Shown piece after piece: positions 51,201 through 62,503 of a DNA stretch of 64,000 bases; the first letter of the stretch is position 1, and each line of letters starts with the position of its first letter. The notes beneath the pieces are model-generated. The model was not told where the DNA came from. It made no database searches and saw only the letters and a list, made by a program, of their open reading frames with translations. The DNA comes from Lanius collurio. Taxonomy: Eukaryota; Chordata; Aves; Passeriformes; Laniidae. The translations under genes and the position numbers were made by a program. The stretch is taken from the NCBI GenBank assembly GCA_020086605.1, contig JACBWW010000049.1:5433532-5497531 (forward strand), read 5' to 3'.

Positions 51201-52298
51201 GGCAAAGAAAGACCTAAACTCAAATCCATTCCTCCACAGAAGTCTAAACTAGCTACTCTTTTTTGTATTTGTATTTGCAAATATCTTTTAAACCAAAGAC
51301 AAAACTATTCCAGCTGAGATTAAAGCTACAGTGGAACCATTTCACATTTTAACATTTCTTATTACCCTCATTACCCAGGGTAGAGGAAAATCTATATATT
51401 TTGATTTTTTTTCCTTGATTCTTCACAAAGTGTCACTGAACATAACTGAGATTTAGGATGGCTTTATTTTTGATGTTTCTTGGTTTTGAGCTTCAGCTTT
51501 TGTGTCTTTCCTGAGCTTGAGATTGTGTTAAAAAAGGCAACCCTGGAGGTACACGAAGTGAAACACTCTACGGTCTCTAATCCATTGGTTTTCCCTGCTG
51601 TACCATGGCATCCTCCCTGTTTCTCTTCCTCTTTGGTGTTACAGTAAGGGTAGATCCAAAAAGAGTTTGGATTTGCTCTTGGAATGGAATCCAGATTGCT
51701 GTGCTAGGTGCCAAGGTTTTCTTTGCAACAGTAAGAAAAAAGAAAAAGATTATGCTAAGCTTCAGAAAAGTAACCTAGCCAGTCCCCTGAGCAAACCTAT
51801 TTGATTGGGAGATCTAGGCAACAGGAAACATATTAGAAATACAAGCAGTATGTTCTCTGAAATATTACCTCTCTCTGGAGCTTAAGTGCATTACTCCCAA
51901 CTTTTGTGGTTGCATATTTAGTAGTAAGCAAAATAAGCCACAAACCATTCAGTGATCCTAGGATTAGCTGGCATATGACATTTCAGCTAAACCCTCTTCC
52001 CCACCACAAAAGAGTAGCCACAACAATACGATCTGTTCTCCTGTGCTGACTCCTGCATCAGGTCTGGGCATTGCTTTCATGAGTGTTCATTGGCCTGGGC
52101 CAAGGCTTCTGCTGCTCCTGCAGAAATCCTCCAGGGATTTGGCTGTGTAAGTTATTGTGTGACAGCTCATGGGCACGTGCCTCGGCTTTGTCTCATTCAC
52201 TAATGCAGATATGAGTTGTCAGGTATCTTCATCACTTCAAAATAGAGGAGGTACAAACCTGGTGTCTTCTCTCTCAAATAACGTCTCTAATTGTTGCT
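48201..52298. other. long non-coding stretch, no gene seen
   Basis: AT-rich sequence. Open frames stay below 100 codons and often oppose one another (50242-50538 against 50348-50623). No repeat family was recognised. Confidence 0.5.
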
Positions 52299-52328
52299 CT
52301 ACTTTTTAAGCTGTGCTACTTTTTAAGA
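52299..52328. repeat. short direct repeat, CTACTTTTTAAG twice
   Basis: The 12-mer CTACTTTTTAAG occurs at 52299-52310 and again at 52317-52328, a period of 18 bases. It is probably a slippage duplication. Confidence 0.7.
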
Positions 52329-55285
52329 GGAGTGAGACCTCAGTTTGTCTCATATCCTCTTTTTGAACTCTAGATCTCTGAAGTGTGATTATTAAAAACT
52401 TTGTGCTCTGCAGTTCCTATATTGTACACACATGATAAGACATGTCAGCTCATGTTCTCTACTTTTCTGTGATAATACCTTTGAAAATATCAGCTCCTAT
52501 CAGCTTGATTTTTCACAGGCTGAGCTGCAGCATTCTCATCTTCAAAGCCTAAAGTAATTGATCATCTCTCTTCCCTTCTATCTGAACTTTGTCTGAGACA
52601 GATCCAAATAAGTATCTCATTTGTTTAGCTTTTGTGTTGTTCTAGGAAATTTCTATCACAGAAATTATTTGCTCTCTGTTGTCCTTCTACTGTAGGATTG
52701 CTTTGACTCTGATGTTGAAAGAGGGAGGTTAAACAAACGTTAATTACTGTTATTATTACCATCCCCAGGGTAGCAATATAGAATATTTCAAATTTTTATG
52801 TAACATTTGATATAAGTAGGGAAAAGGTGAGCAACTGCAGGATGATAACTGTGAATAGAGTAATCCCACATGAGGCTGAAAAAGGCCACAGATCACCTGC
52901 ACCTTGCTGCTTTGTTCTCCATTGACAATCCTAGATTTAGAGATTGGGATGTTTTGTTATAAGTATGCAAATTAAAGGGGATGAAGGTTCTTTCAGTATA
53001 TGAATTTCTGAGGCTATATAACAGTTATCTAATTCTGCATAACTTGCAGAAACATGATCATCAAGTTCACTTGAGCAGAGATTCACAACAGCAATTAAAC
53101 AGCAGTGCAGGACTCTTGGCAAACTGATTTTTGCATCAGCATTCACAGTTGTGACAACCCATCTTCCCTATAAACATATGGAGAAAATTTCACCAGTGGC
53201 TGCATAAAATCAAATATCTGGGCAAGGAGGTAAAATAACCAAAGTTATATAAAATTGTGAATAGCATGGAGAGGGCAATGATTATACTTGTTTATTTGCT
53301 GTTTTCCAGCACAAAAATCAGGGCACATCATATGAATTTAGAGATTTAATAGAAAAGGAGATGGTTTTCTGGGAGTGGGTAGTAATTCTGCAAAATTCCT
53401 TGCCAAAGGATGTTGTGTACACAAGAAGTTTATGTGGATTCAATAAAAAAATTAGTCATATACTTAGAAGAGACATCTGTTGGGGGTTACCAAACAGAAA
53501 AACCACACTAAGCTTAGGAATTCTTATACTGAAAAGAGCTGGAAGATTTAAAAAGATGATGAGGGGAGGATCTCATATTTTTGACTGCTTGCTTCCTCTT
53601 CCCTGGCATCTGCTTACATACTCTGGGCCTTGGGTTTGGCTGTTTAGAAGTGCACCAGCCCACTGGTGATGAAACATAAAAGACCTTTTCAAATGTTCTC
53701 CTTCAGGTGGCTTCAGAGAAATTCAGGGGAGGGAGGAGCCCTCTCTGCAGGTGCTGAACATGGCACACTGCAGCTGAGAGGCCTTGGGACTACCCAGAGC
53801 CCTTGATCCCTGCTAACAGGATTGCACAGAGGGTTTGCCTGGCTGCTGTATTTAGGAGGTGGCCTGGAACTGCTGCTGTTTTGAGCAATTTGTGGATGGC
53901 TGCTTTCATGAGATCATATCTTACTCTCTGTAGGTGTAGGGGCTCAGAGAGCCACTCTGGTCATGGCAAAGGGTGGTTGTCTTCTTTTTATGAGGCAGGG
54001 TACAGGGGAACTATGTACAGGGAGAGATCTAGGGAAAATGATCTGCCACCAGCATACCCCATCCAGCGAGCAGCAGGGCATGGGATCCATTCTCCTGATT
54101 GAACACTCATTGCACTATTCAATTTAATTCATTTTCATGCTAGTTTTATTATTCCCTTCCTTGGAACATCCAGAATAAAGACCAAAGCTTACTCAGCAGG
54201 CAAAGTCTGTACAAATGGTGTACACAATACTCCTCTGTTTATGGTAGTGAAGGTGTTGCTATAACCTCCAGCACAGCCTGTACCGAGCATTTCAAAAACA
54301 TGTCAGAGGAGAAATGGGTCCTACACACTCAGGTCAGCCCACAACTGTTCATATTAAGAGAACAATGTCTTAGTCATCTGTCTTAAACTTGTTGCTGATG
54401 TAGGAAATACAGGCAAGGGTCAGCTTCCAATATATTGACTATTCCAAGCCTGGATCCACAGCTCTAGTTGATGAAAGCAGGGAGGGGGTTCAGTTCTGTA
54501 AGGGTTGGACATGACATAACCCTAAAACCTTGCTTTACATCCTGCTCTTGGCCCCTCAGACTCCTGAAGTGCACTGCTGGAAATGGGAGAATCAGAGATG
54601 GACCTCCCATTTGAACTAGTGCAGCTGTACATATGTTTTTTGATAGAACTTGGCATAGATATGGAAATTTAGGCTCCTTATTCCCAGTCCATTCTCCAAG
54701 GCTAGAGACATTTTGCACTTTCCCTCCTTCTCTCTAATTCTAAAATGAATGGCTCAGATGAGGAAGGCAAAACAATGCCTGCTTCATGCTCCCAGAGCAG
54801 TATTTGCATGTAAGGCTCAAGTTGCTTAGTGGAGTCAGGGTAAAACACTTTCAGGCAGAAGTTTCAGTTCCTGGAAATTTTAATCCATTAAATTTAGTTG
54901 CTGAATTCTGGCATCTTCAGAAGGCGGTGGTAACTGCACAGGGGTTTTAAGAAAATGCTGATTTTAGCCCTGTGGTTTCCATTGTGGCAGATGAGAGCAG
55001 TCAGGGCTGTGCTTGACCTTCAGGATGGCCTATTCCTCTGTACTGCAGGAAATCCCCCAACAAACTGCCCCAGCAAGAGGCTGGAATGACAACAGCAGCC
55101 AAAAGGGAGGAGAGCTATAGAAAGGTGAGGCAGGGAGCACTCTGCAACAGCCTGAAGGGTCACTGAACATGAAGTGTGCTTTATGTCACTGTGTCAAAAT
55201 TATCTCCCTGTGGGATGGCTGTCTCCTGACACACAGATATTATTGCTATGGAGGGGACAGCCTACTCTAAATCCTCAAGTGGAGG
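52329..55285. other. non-coding DNA, GC-richer at 53700-54110, no gene seen
   Basis: The 53700-54110 block is richer in GC than its neighbours and carries open frames of about 100 codons (53361-53669 and 53803-54102). They have no recognisable domain, and low CpG argues against a CpG-island promoter. It could be an old, unrecognised repeat. Confidence 0.45.
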
Positions 55286-55353
55286 AGGTTAAAAGAGAAT
55301 AGATCATATTGTGAGTCTGAGGTTAATATAGAATAGATCATACTGTAAGACTT
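55286..55353. repeat. tandem duplication, 2 x 34 bp
   Basis: The units 55286-55319 and 55320-55353 both begin AGGTTAA and share GAATAGATCATA-TGT. They align without gaps and with about eight mismatches. It is a moderately old local duplication. Confidence 0.8.
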
Positions 55354-58300
55354 CCTGTCCCAAGGGCAGCTTAGCATGTGTCTGGAGAATAAAAACTTTT
55401 AAAATAATTTATTTTCAAAGGTTTCCCCTCATCTATCCAGCAGATTGTAGATAAGTATTTGCCTTGAGCTACAGCTTCCCTGATCTTCCTGTGAATTGTA
55501 TTTATATGAACTTTTCTAACGTAGCAATTTTTGTAAGGATGAAGGCCCGCTCTCGTCAGACCCTCACTCTGGTAGGACAGAACTCTTTTAGCTAATTTAC
55601 AAACTTTGGAATTGCCTCAAGAAAGAATAAGTACACAAAACAGCAGCCTCAATCTCTGATATTATAGCAGCTCTGATATGTACATACTGGTCCTCTTGTC
55701 TTGGAAATCCATAGGAATTTTCTGGTCTTTTATAAGAGCAGCATTATTCAGAGTACGATGGATGTATCTCAGTGTAGATATTTAGACTGCTGGGCTCATG
55801 TTTTCCTGTAGTTTATAGTTTAGTTATGTATCAATAATCCTGAGACATAATGCAACAAATCTCTGTTGTTTATGCTAATATTGTTGCCTAGAACACAGTG
55901 AAACTGAAATTCATTGGGGTGAGCAGGGTTCATTTATGTCATTGAAGGTCTAGTCTGTATTTTGCCAGTAATTGTGTTACACACATTGAGATTTTCTTTT
56001 CGTTTTGGTCATCAATTCTTCTTACATTATATATAGTTGTTTAATTAGGTCAGGAGCATAGATAGTGGATGACAATTTAAGAATAGTTTCCTGATAAGCA
56101 GTTGGAACAAAATTCTGCAAAATCTGCTAGGATTATAACATTTAAATCTCTTGTGATGGCTTAGAGTTCAACCAGAGTAAAACTCATAAAATAGACTGTA
56201 ACTGAAATAATTTTTACTGGTGGATAAAGTTTTGAAGGCAACATTTACACCTGATAAACTCTAAGAATTTTAAGGTCATTATTTACTTTATAGGATTGTA
56301 TGTGATGTATATAATAGATTAAATGTTGCTTGTACCTGTTTAAAAGCTATGAGGACATTTATAGTGCCAAAAAAATATTATTTTTTGTAAGTTATAAGCA
56401 CAACCAAATGGAAGCAAAATAATTGCAGACTATGGCAAAAAAAACCCAAAACAAAAATCTAAAGAAATAAGATTAAGCAATTAGAGATCTGTTATGCCCT
56501 GGACAAGCAGGGACAGGAAAAGCACCTCTAGAAGTCATGTAAGTCCAAGTTCTCCACTGGTAGCAAAAAAGGCTCAACATTTAGAGAAGTCTGTGGAACT
56601 CAAGATGATACTCCAGCAAATAATTTTCATTTGTGTATCTGCAAAAGCCATCAGCAGCAGAACAACATCAGGCAGTCTGGAGCAGATTTACAGCCCTGGC
56701 TGCACTTGCTAAGGAGCAGGGCTGCTGGTGCATCCTGATGTGGCTGCACAGAGCTGCAGCCTTCTGCTCCCCCAAGTCACAGCAGGTTTTGTCTCTGTGC
56801 AGGCACTGTGAAAATGAAAAGGCATTGCCTGATTTATCAAACTCAGAGCTCGCAGTCAAGATGGACTTGTTATGACAGTTAAGTGTGACTTAAGGTCTTA
56901 GGTTAATCTAGCCAGTCTGTGAATTTTGTAACAATGTGGACTGTGGTTTAAAATCAAAGATAATTTTTGGCTGGTTTAGGTCCTTAGAAAAAAGTCTTGT
57001 TGTGCCCCTGTTTTTTGTAGTGTGTATCAGAATATCTATCTACTAGGAGGCAGTATCCTGAGTAATCTCAAGTGTTTGTCCCCAATTAATTCATTTTCTC
57101 TAAGCTAACTTCACACCAGTTGAGAAGTTTGTCCACTGATTTTGCTCAAGAGGGACATAAACCAGACATGAACTAACAGTTTGAAGGGGTCCTTTAGACT
57201 GACATTTAAATAATGCACAATCAGAGAAAGAAAAACTTGTTCCAATTGCTGCCTTCTTTCTTCTTCATACTTATAAGCATCCCTGTGATGTTTAAATATA
57301 TGCTGATTTTATTAATTTGTGAGTAAAGACAGTCTCTTCCCAGACTTTTCATTAATGTTGATCCTTACAGTGTTCCCACATCAACAGCTCTTTATCAGAG
57401 TTTTATAGTACTCATGTCCCACTTTCTGTTCAGTATTTATTCTTTGAGATTATCTTTTTGCTCAGAGTGACTCTGTTCCTGGTTTATGACTTGTTTACAA
57501 GGATCTCCTTAGTTACACACATGTTGATGTAAGCTTTTGGATGAACTTTTCAGGCAATCCTCTTGGGGCTAGAATTCACCCCACCTTTTTGCTGAATGGT
57601 GTCCTCCTTTGCAATCGCTGCCAACTCCTCACATGTTTTAAACTTGTCATGGGTTATGTTACAGCAGCTAAGAAGTCAGTCCCAGAAACGATTCCTACAC
57701 CATTACTTGTGATGTAACCTACTGCTCTTGTAGATAAATGGCAATCATATCTCTGCTGTTGAAAGAAGCAGTAAAATTAGAACAGCACACACCACTAAAT
57801 TATTAAAAGTAGCCTAATCATGGCTTTAGATCAGGTAAGGATTGTGTGTTGTACTGTTTTGTGATAAAATGGAAGAAGGAATCAGAAATCACTTTTATAA
57901 GCTGCAGACACAGAGTTTTCACTGCAGATAAGGAAGGAAATTATTTTGTTTTGGCTGCACCCACTAAACAAATATTTCATTGAATTGCAAGTTGTCCCTA
58001 CATTTTTGTTGGGAAGACATGAAAACCAGAATGACAACATCTTGTTGCTGAGACACTGAAGCACTCAAAGCTCTATAATGGATTTTTGAGAACACAACAA
58101 CCTGCAGAGAAATGCACAGACTTGCCTTGAACTCAGAATTACTTTGAATGTACTTTGTCTGCATGGGTGTTCAACCACTGAAAGGCCCTGAGGTAACCTT
58201 GATTTACAAATGCCTCTCCAGGAGTACAAAATCCTGTGCCATGTCCACTCTGTGAGTCTCAGACAACTGAAGCAGAACCTCTGTTCTTCACAGAGTGGTA

Positions 58301-59552
58301 TAAAACACATTACGATCTAGGGTCAGGAGTAAATAAAACACCACACCTGGAATGTTGTAAATTTAGACTCTCAATAGCACTCTGACTCAAGAACAGACAA
58401 TACTAAGGTGACCTGTCATTGTCAACAGCTCTCCCATACTTCCTCTTAGCTGTACAGCTGCAAACCAGAGGATACTGAAGTTAAATGCTGAAAGCTCTGC
58501 TGGCAAAGCTTTTAGACTCAGAGTTTGACAGATCTTTTGTTTTCAAAACCTGTTTGCAAAATCCAAGGCTTTTTAAAAAGCTTTATTTTTCCCTCAAGGA
58601 GTCTAAGCAATTGGTGCCAACAGACCAGCTGTCAAGTCCTAGTACCATATATCTGTGTAGAATGAAGTTGTATTAATGGAAAAATTCATAAGAAAGCATT
58701 TCAATGTTGAGATTTCCAAATAGTTTGTGTTAATAATAAGGAGGTTGGTAAAAATAATTTGAAATTATTCATATCTGGTTCTAGTTTCTCAAATCTGGCT
58801 TAAGTGGACCAATTCAAAAACATGCCACACAGCTATGGCTTTGTGAAAAAGGAGATTTTTAACTGTTATGGACTCCAGAATAGGTAATGAATTGACTGTG
58901 TGCCATTGCCAATCTTTAATATTACAAAAAATAACAATAAAACTCTTTTAAAATCAGGATGAATACATAGTATCCAGTAATATGGATCTCATTAACCCCA
59001 TATAAAAAGGGCAAATGGGATTTTGAATGCTAGTGATTCACTGGACAATAGGGAATTTGAACGAGATGGATTATAAGGACAAACTATCTAGAACATCTGC
59101 TAATTTACCAGTCTTAAAATAAACTTATGACAACAGCAGCATGTGCAGTCAAATCTGCCAAGTATCAGTTATTTATTAAGTGTTGTTGAAGATTTTGTAT
59201 AATTGCTTTACAAGAAATAGTTATTTTCCAAAACTATATCTAATTGAAAGATCAGACAATTTCCCCGAATACTCCAGTCCTTCACTCACTGGTGTCTTAA
59301 ACTTGGGTTGGTGATAATTGGATGATCAGTTATGAAGTTACAATCCTTTTGTTCATTGTTCTAAAGTGAAACTGTATATTCTCCCAGTCTACCCTATAAT
59401 CTCCTCTTCTGTGAGCCAGAACATTAGGATTTTGCTCAGTGTATTGTCTTCAGCAGCTGCTAAAGGACTGACTCTCACCTGCCCCATTCATCTAAACATA
59501 AAAAAGATCCCAACCTTTTTGTTTGAGAGTTGTTGAATGCTCGAACAAAATG
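55354..59552. other. long non-coding stretch, no gene seen
   Basis: AT-rich sequence with no recognised repeat. Open frames are at most about 80 codons. A consensus-like donor (TCAG|GTAAGG near 57837) has no convincing partner acceptor. Confidence 0.5.
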
Positions 59553-59700
59553 TTCAGAGAAACCATAGAATCTGCATCCTTGGAAATATTCACACCCATC
59601 CTGGACAGAGGCCTGAGCAACCTGCTTTGAGCAGGCAGGTGGGCAAGAGGCTCTCCAAAATTCCCATCCAATCTCAGCCAGTTCTGTGATGCTTTCATTT
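59553..59700 (+). mobile_element. CR1 LINE 3'-end fragment
   Basis: Contains, in order, GAATCTGCATCCTTGGAAAT, ATTCACACCC, CTGGACAGAGGCCTGAGCAA, CCTGCTTTGAGCAGG, and near the end CAATCTCAGCCAGTTCTGTG followed by ATGCTTTCATT. This follows the CR1 3' tail in the forward direction, including the degenerate terminal octamers (TTCTGTGAT). It is 5'-truncated, with no reverse transcriptase. It is diverged and therefore old. It belongs to a different CR1 lineage from the copy at 42305, judging by its different tail wording. Confidence 0.85.
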
Positions 59701-59826
59701 TCCCCAGCAACAGATACATGTTATCCTTTAAAGGCTAAAAGGGAAAAACATTCTTCTCTTTGCTTCCAATACGACAGAAAAATGTTTTTCCAGTGATAAA
59801 TGAGAGTCACCAGTTTACACAGGAAT

Positions 59827-59925
59827 GCCAGATTTTTAAAAAATGGGGGCTGCAGATATTTAGGCAGCTAAGTAGCTACATTTTCAGAAGTGCTAGTTTC
59901 CCCAAAGTGCTGTAAAAATCAGGCC
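59827..59925. repeat. ancient palindromic interspersed repeat with terminal inverted repeats
   Basis: GCCAGATTTTT (59827-59837) and AAAAATCAGGC (59915-59925) are inverted copies with one mismatch. The inside holds TATTTAGGCAGCTAAGTAGC and ATTTTCAGAAGTGCT. TTAGGC...CTAAGT next to TTTTCA(A/G)AAGTGC is a wording I associate with old short repeats in sauropsids. It is probably a non-autonomous DNA-transposon relic, but the family name is not certain. Confidence 0.4.
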
Positions 59926-61089
59926 AGTACTGGTTTTGCACCCTGGAGTCCTGGGTGTATCAGGTGGTTCCTTCACTGTTGAACTCTTGTGCAATTTTAC
60001 ATAAACAGCTTTACTGGTCCTGTTTCCCTGATAGCCTGAGACTCAGGCAATCATCTGCACCACTGAAGTGAAACACTTTCTCAGCTTTCTTCAGGCAAAA
60101 AGCAAATGGGTAAAAATTAATCAGACTTTGAAGGCAGAAGAAGAAAAAAGGGGTCTGGATAAAGAATTAACATTCTGAAGTGGAATCTGGACTCTGAAAA
60201 ACATGTTTGTTAACTAGGGCCAGGTGACAAAATCCTTTCTGGCTCTTCCTTCCAAGGTGTCTTTGTTATATTGCTATAAATTTAAAATGCATTCTCCTAT
60301 TTGTTTTGGCAGGAGTTGTTGATTAATTGTGATCCAGAAAAATGGAAGTTCCTACAAATATGTTTTCTGAGATGAGCCATTGGTGTTAGGATCCTGATAA
60401 AATTCTCTTCTTGCCCCCACCCTCTTTTGAAAAAAATTGGAATACCAGAAAGATACCAATCAGTGTTTATGCCATACCTTAATGGTGAGAACACTGTCTG
60501 TAGACTTTGCAGAGCTGAGTTTCATTTCCTGTTCAGTCTGAAAGGGTCCAAATTCAGAAATTCTCCATCCTATGGAAGTTCCTTAACTCTGTGGCTGAGC
60601 TGGGAACAGTCAGACACTTTTGCATCCCTCCTTTTAGTATTATGCTATTAAGCAAAGACATGAAAGATTTATGAGCTCAGCAAGCAAAACACTGAAAGAA
60701 GTTTAGTCTTTCAGCTGAAAATGAAGAATTTTATTTTGTTTCCTGCCTTGGTCCCTGTTTAAACATTTTTCATTAAGCAGTTGTTAAAATGGAATAGAGA
60801 AACAGGAGCCCAAAGCATCCTGATGTTTTCCATTCAGCAGGGATGGATCCTTGTTTTAAAGCACTGAGGAGGAGGAGGCCGTGATTCCAAGGGTTAGTTT
60901 GCTTCCTAGCAAGAATGAAACCTGGGTTCCAGGTCTGTTTTAACTATAGGGACTCAAAATTCCTTTCCAGAAGACTTCCTTGCCCACAAAGACATATTAG
61001 GTATTTTAGAGGGAATAAGCATTGTTTTGCAGTTGGCTCAGTGTGCAATTCTCAGGCCAAAACCAAGCACTAGCAAAATGGAAGTTACT
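59926..61089. other. non-coding DNA, no gene seen
   Basis: Unique-looking sequence with no open frame above about 75 codons and no recognised repeat. Confidence 0.5.
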
Positions 61090-61222
61090 TCATTTTACAG
61101 ACTGAGGGCACAGAGAAGACCTAGTTTCTAAACTTTTTTCCCCCCTATTCCAAAGGTACTGTTTAATGTAAACTGCTTAAACAGCTAACAGAGCAGGAAA
61201 TTGAACTCAGATGTAAGTTGAA
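61090..61222 (-). mobile_element. MIR/CORE-SINE-like fragment
   Basis: TCATTTTACAGACTGAGGGC followed by ACAGAGAAGACC near the left end, and ACAGCTAACAGAGCAGGAAA followed by TTGAACTCAGATG near the right end, match the two well-known parts of MIR read in reverse complement. Those parts are the 'bulk of bases after the core' and the tRNA-related 'gctag...gagccgggattcgaaccca' segment. A roughly 45-base diverged or inserted stretch containing a C-run separates them. CORE-SINEs predate the amniote radiation, so an old copy in a bird is plausible. Divergence is high. Confidence 0.45.
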
Positions 61223-61469
61223 ATCATCCGAGGTGAAAGAAACTGTGAAACCATAAGGTCCTCTCTTTTGTTGGAGAGTTGTATGAATGCTCATCTGTTA
61301 TGAAAATGCTGGCATAAAGCTGGCATGGTACAATTTAAAAGAGGTGGTCCTGAGTTTTATTTACCCAAAAAAATTTTCATGGAGCTGAGATTTGAAGTGG
61401 ATACAAGCAACTCCACCCTAGCTCTGGAGACTGCAGGTTGGATGGAGGCAGAGCACTCAGGTCCACACT

Positions 61470-61632
61470 TGTGATTGATGTTTTTGTTCCTGGGTATCTT
61501 TCAATTTCTTGTGTAGGTGCTGGGTTGCTCTAACAAGACACCTCGTTCTCACACCCAGGTCAGGGCACTGTGGTTTGGCTCCCTGAGGGATACACCCAGC
61601 AGTGAGAGACAATGTGGTGCCCAACTTTGAGG
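61470..61632 (+). mobile_element. possible ERV U5 end plus primer-binding site
   Basis: TGGTGCCCAAC at 61615-61625 matches the start of a tRNA-Lys-type retroviral primer-binding site at 10 of 11 positions, and the whole 18-base site at about 13 of 18. It is preceded three bases earlier by a CA dinucleotide (GAGAGACA), where an LTR would end. The preceding 140 bases are GC-richer than the surroundings. No gag or pol remnant follows and no LTR start was found, so only a decayed U5/leader scrap could be present. The 133-codon reverse-strand open frame at 61457-61858 covers this patch and has no recognisable domain. Confidence 0.2.
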
Positions 61633-62416
61633 TGACTCCTCTCTTCACCAGCCCAGGTTCCAAACTCTGCATTTGTTTTCTTGCCTGGAGGATGACTCTA
61701 ATCGTACTTACTTGTGTATTTTTAATACATATGCACAATTCTTTGAAGATTTCTAAATGTTGACTTACAGCAAACCCATTTTTTAATCTCACAGTAAATC
61801 TCCTGGTCCTCATTAAAATGAATAACATGCATTTATATGGGTATAATTCATTTTGCATTAAATAATACTGCTACGGCAAGAGCTACAGCTGTAATACATC
61901 TTACAAGGTAAAGATCAACAAAAATGAATCTTATGTGGTGTACCATTAGCAAATCACTGATTTTTTCTCCAGGTGGAGGCAGGCATCTCAAGAGGGGAAA
62001 AATATTTCTAGAATGACAGTAAATTAGTTCAACAGTAAACATGCAGTAACGAATTCCTGGAATAGAAGAGCATGGCTATTCTGCTGCAGAAATTAGCCAA
62101 GTTAGTAGGGAAAACTTTTTGAATGCAGTCAGAGAATATCCCAAATGGCACCAGAATCTAACAAATGCAGACAGAGTTTTCAATCCTTTCTTCATTGCTC
62201 AGTGTATGAAGTAGAAAAGGCTTTAAAAGGAAATTGATGTCAGCAGCAGTGAGGGTGTATTGAAAGTACAGCTCCTCATGAACCTGACTACATTCTCATG
62301 GTTACCAGATGGTTATCTCCTCACCCAACTCAAACCAGCCCATCTAAGGCATATCAATGTATCACATGCAGTAATTAAAGCAAGCACAGCTTGGGGGAAG
62401 ATAAACTGAAAACCCT
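61633..62416. other. non-coding DNA, no gene seen
   Basis: AT-rich sequence with no recognised repeat and no protein-like frame. Confidence 0.5.
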
Positions 62417-62503
62417 GACAGATCCTCAACTGGTTTAAATCAGTACAGATCCACTGATGTCAACAGGCTTTTGCCAGTTTACACAAACTGAGAATCATGT
62501 CCT
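62417..62503. repeat. ancient palindromic interspersed repeat (MITE-like)
   Basis: The left arm GATCCTCAACTGGTTTAAAT (62421-62440) and the right arm CAGTTTACACAAACTGAGAATC (about 62476-62497) are imperfect reverse complements around a CCACTGATGTCAACAGG centre. The theme GATCCTCAGCTGGTGTAAAT, then CCATTGAAGTCAATGG, then the reverse, is a palindromic repeat I recall as widespread in sauropsid genomes. The family name is uncertain. Confidence 0.5.

Noticed and set aside
61457..61858. 133-codon open frame, reverse strand
   Set aside because: No recognisable domain. It overlaps a possible ERV-derived patch and has no promoter or splice context, so it is most likely chance.
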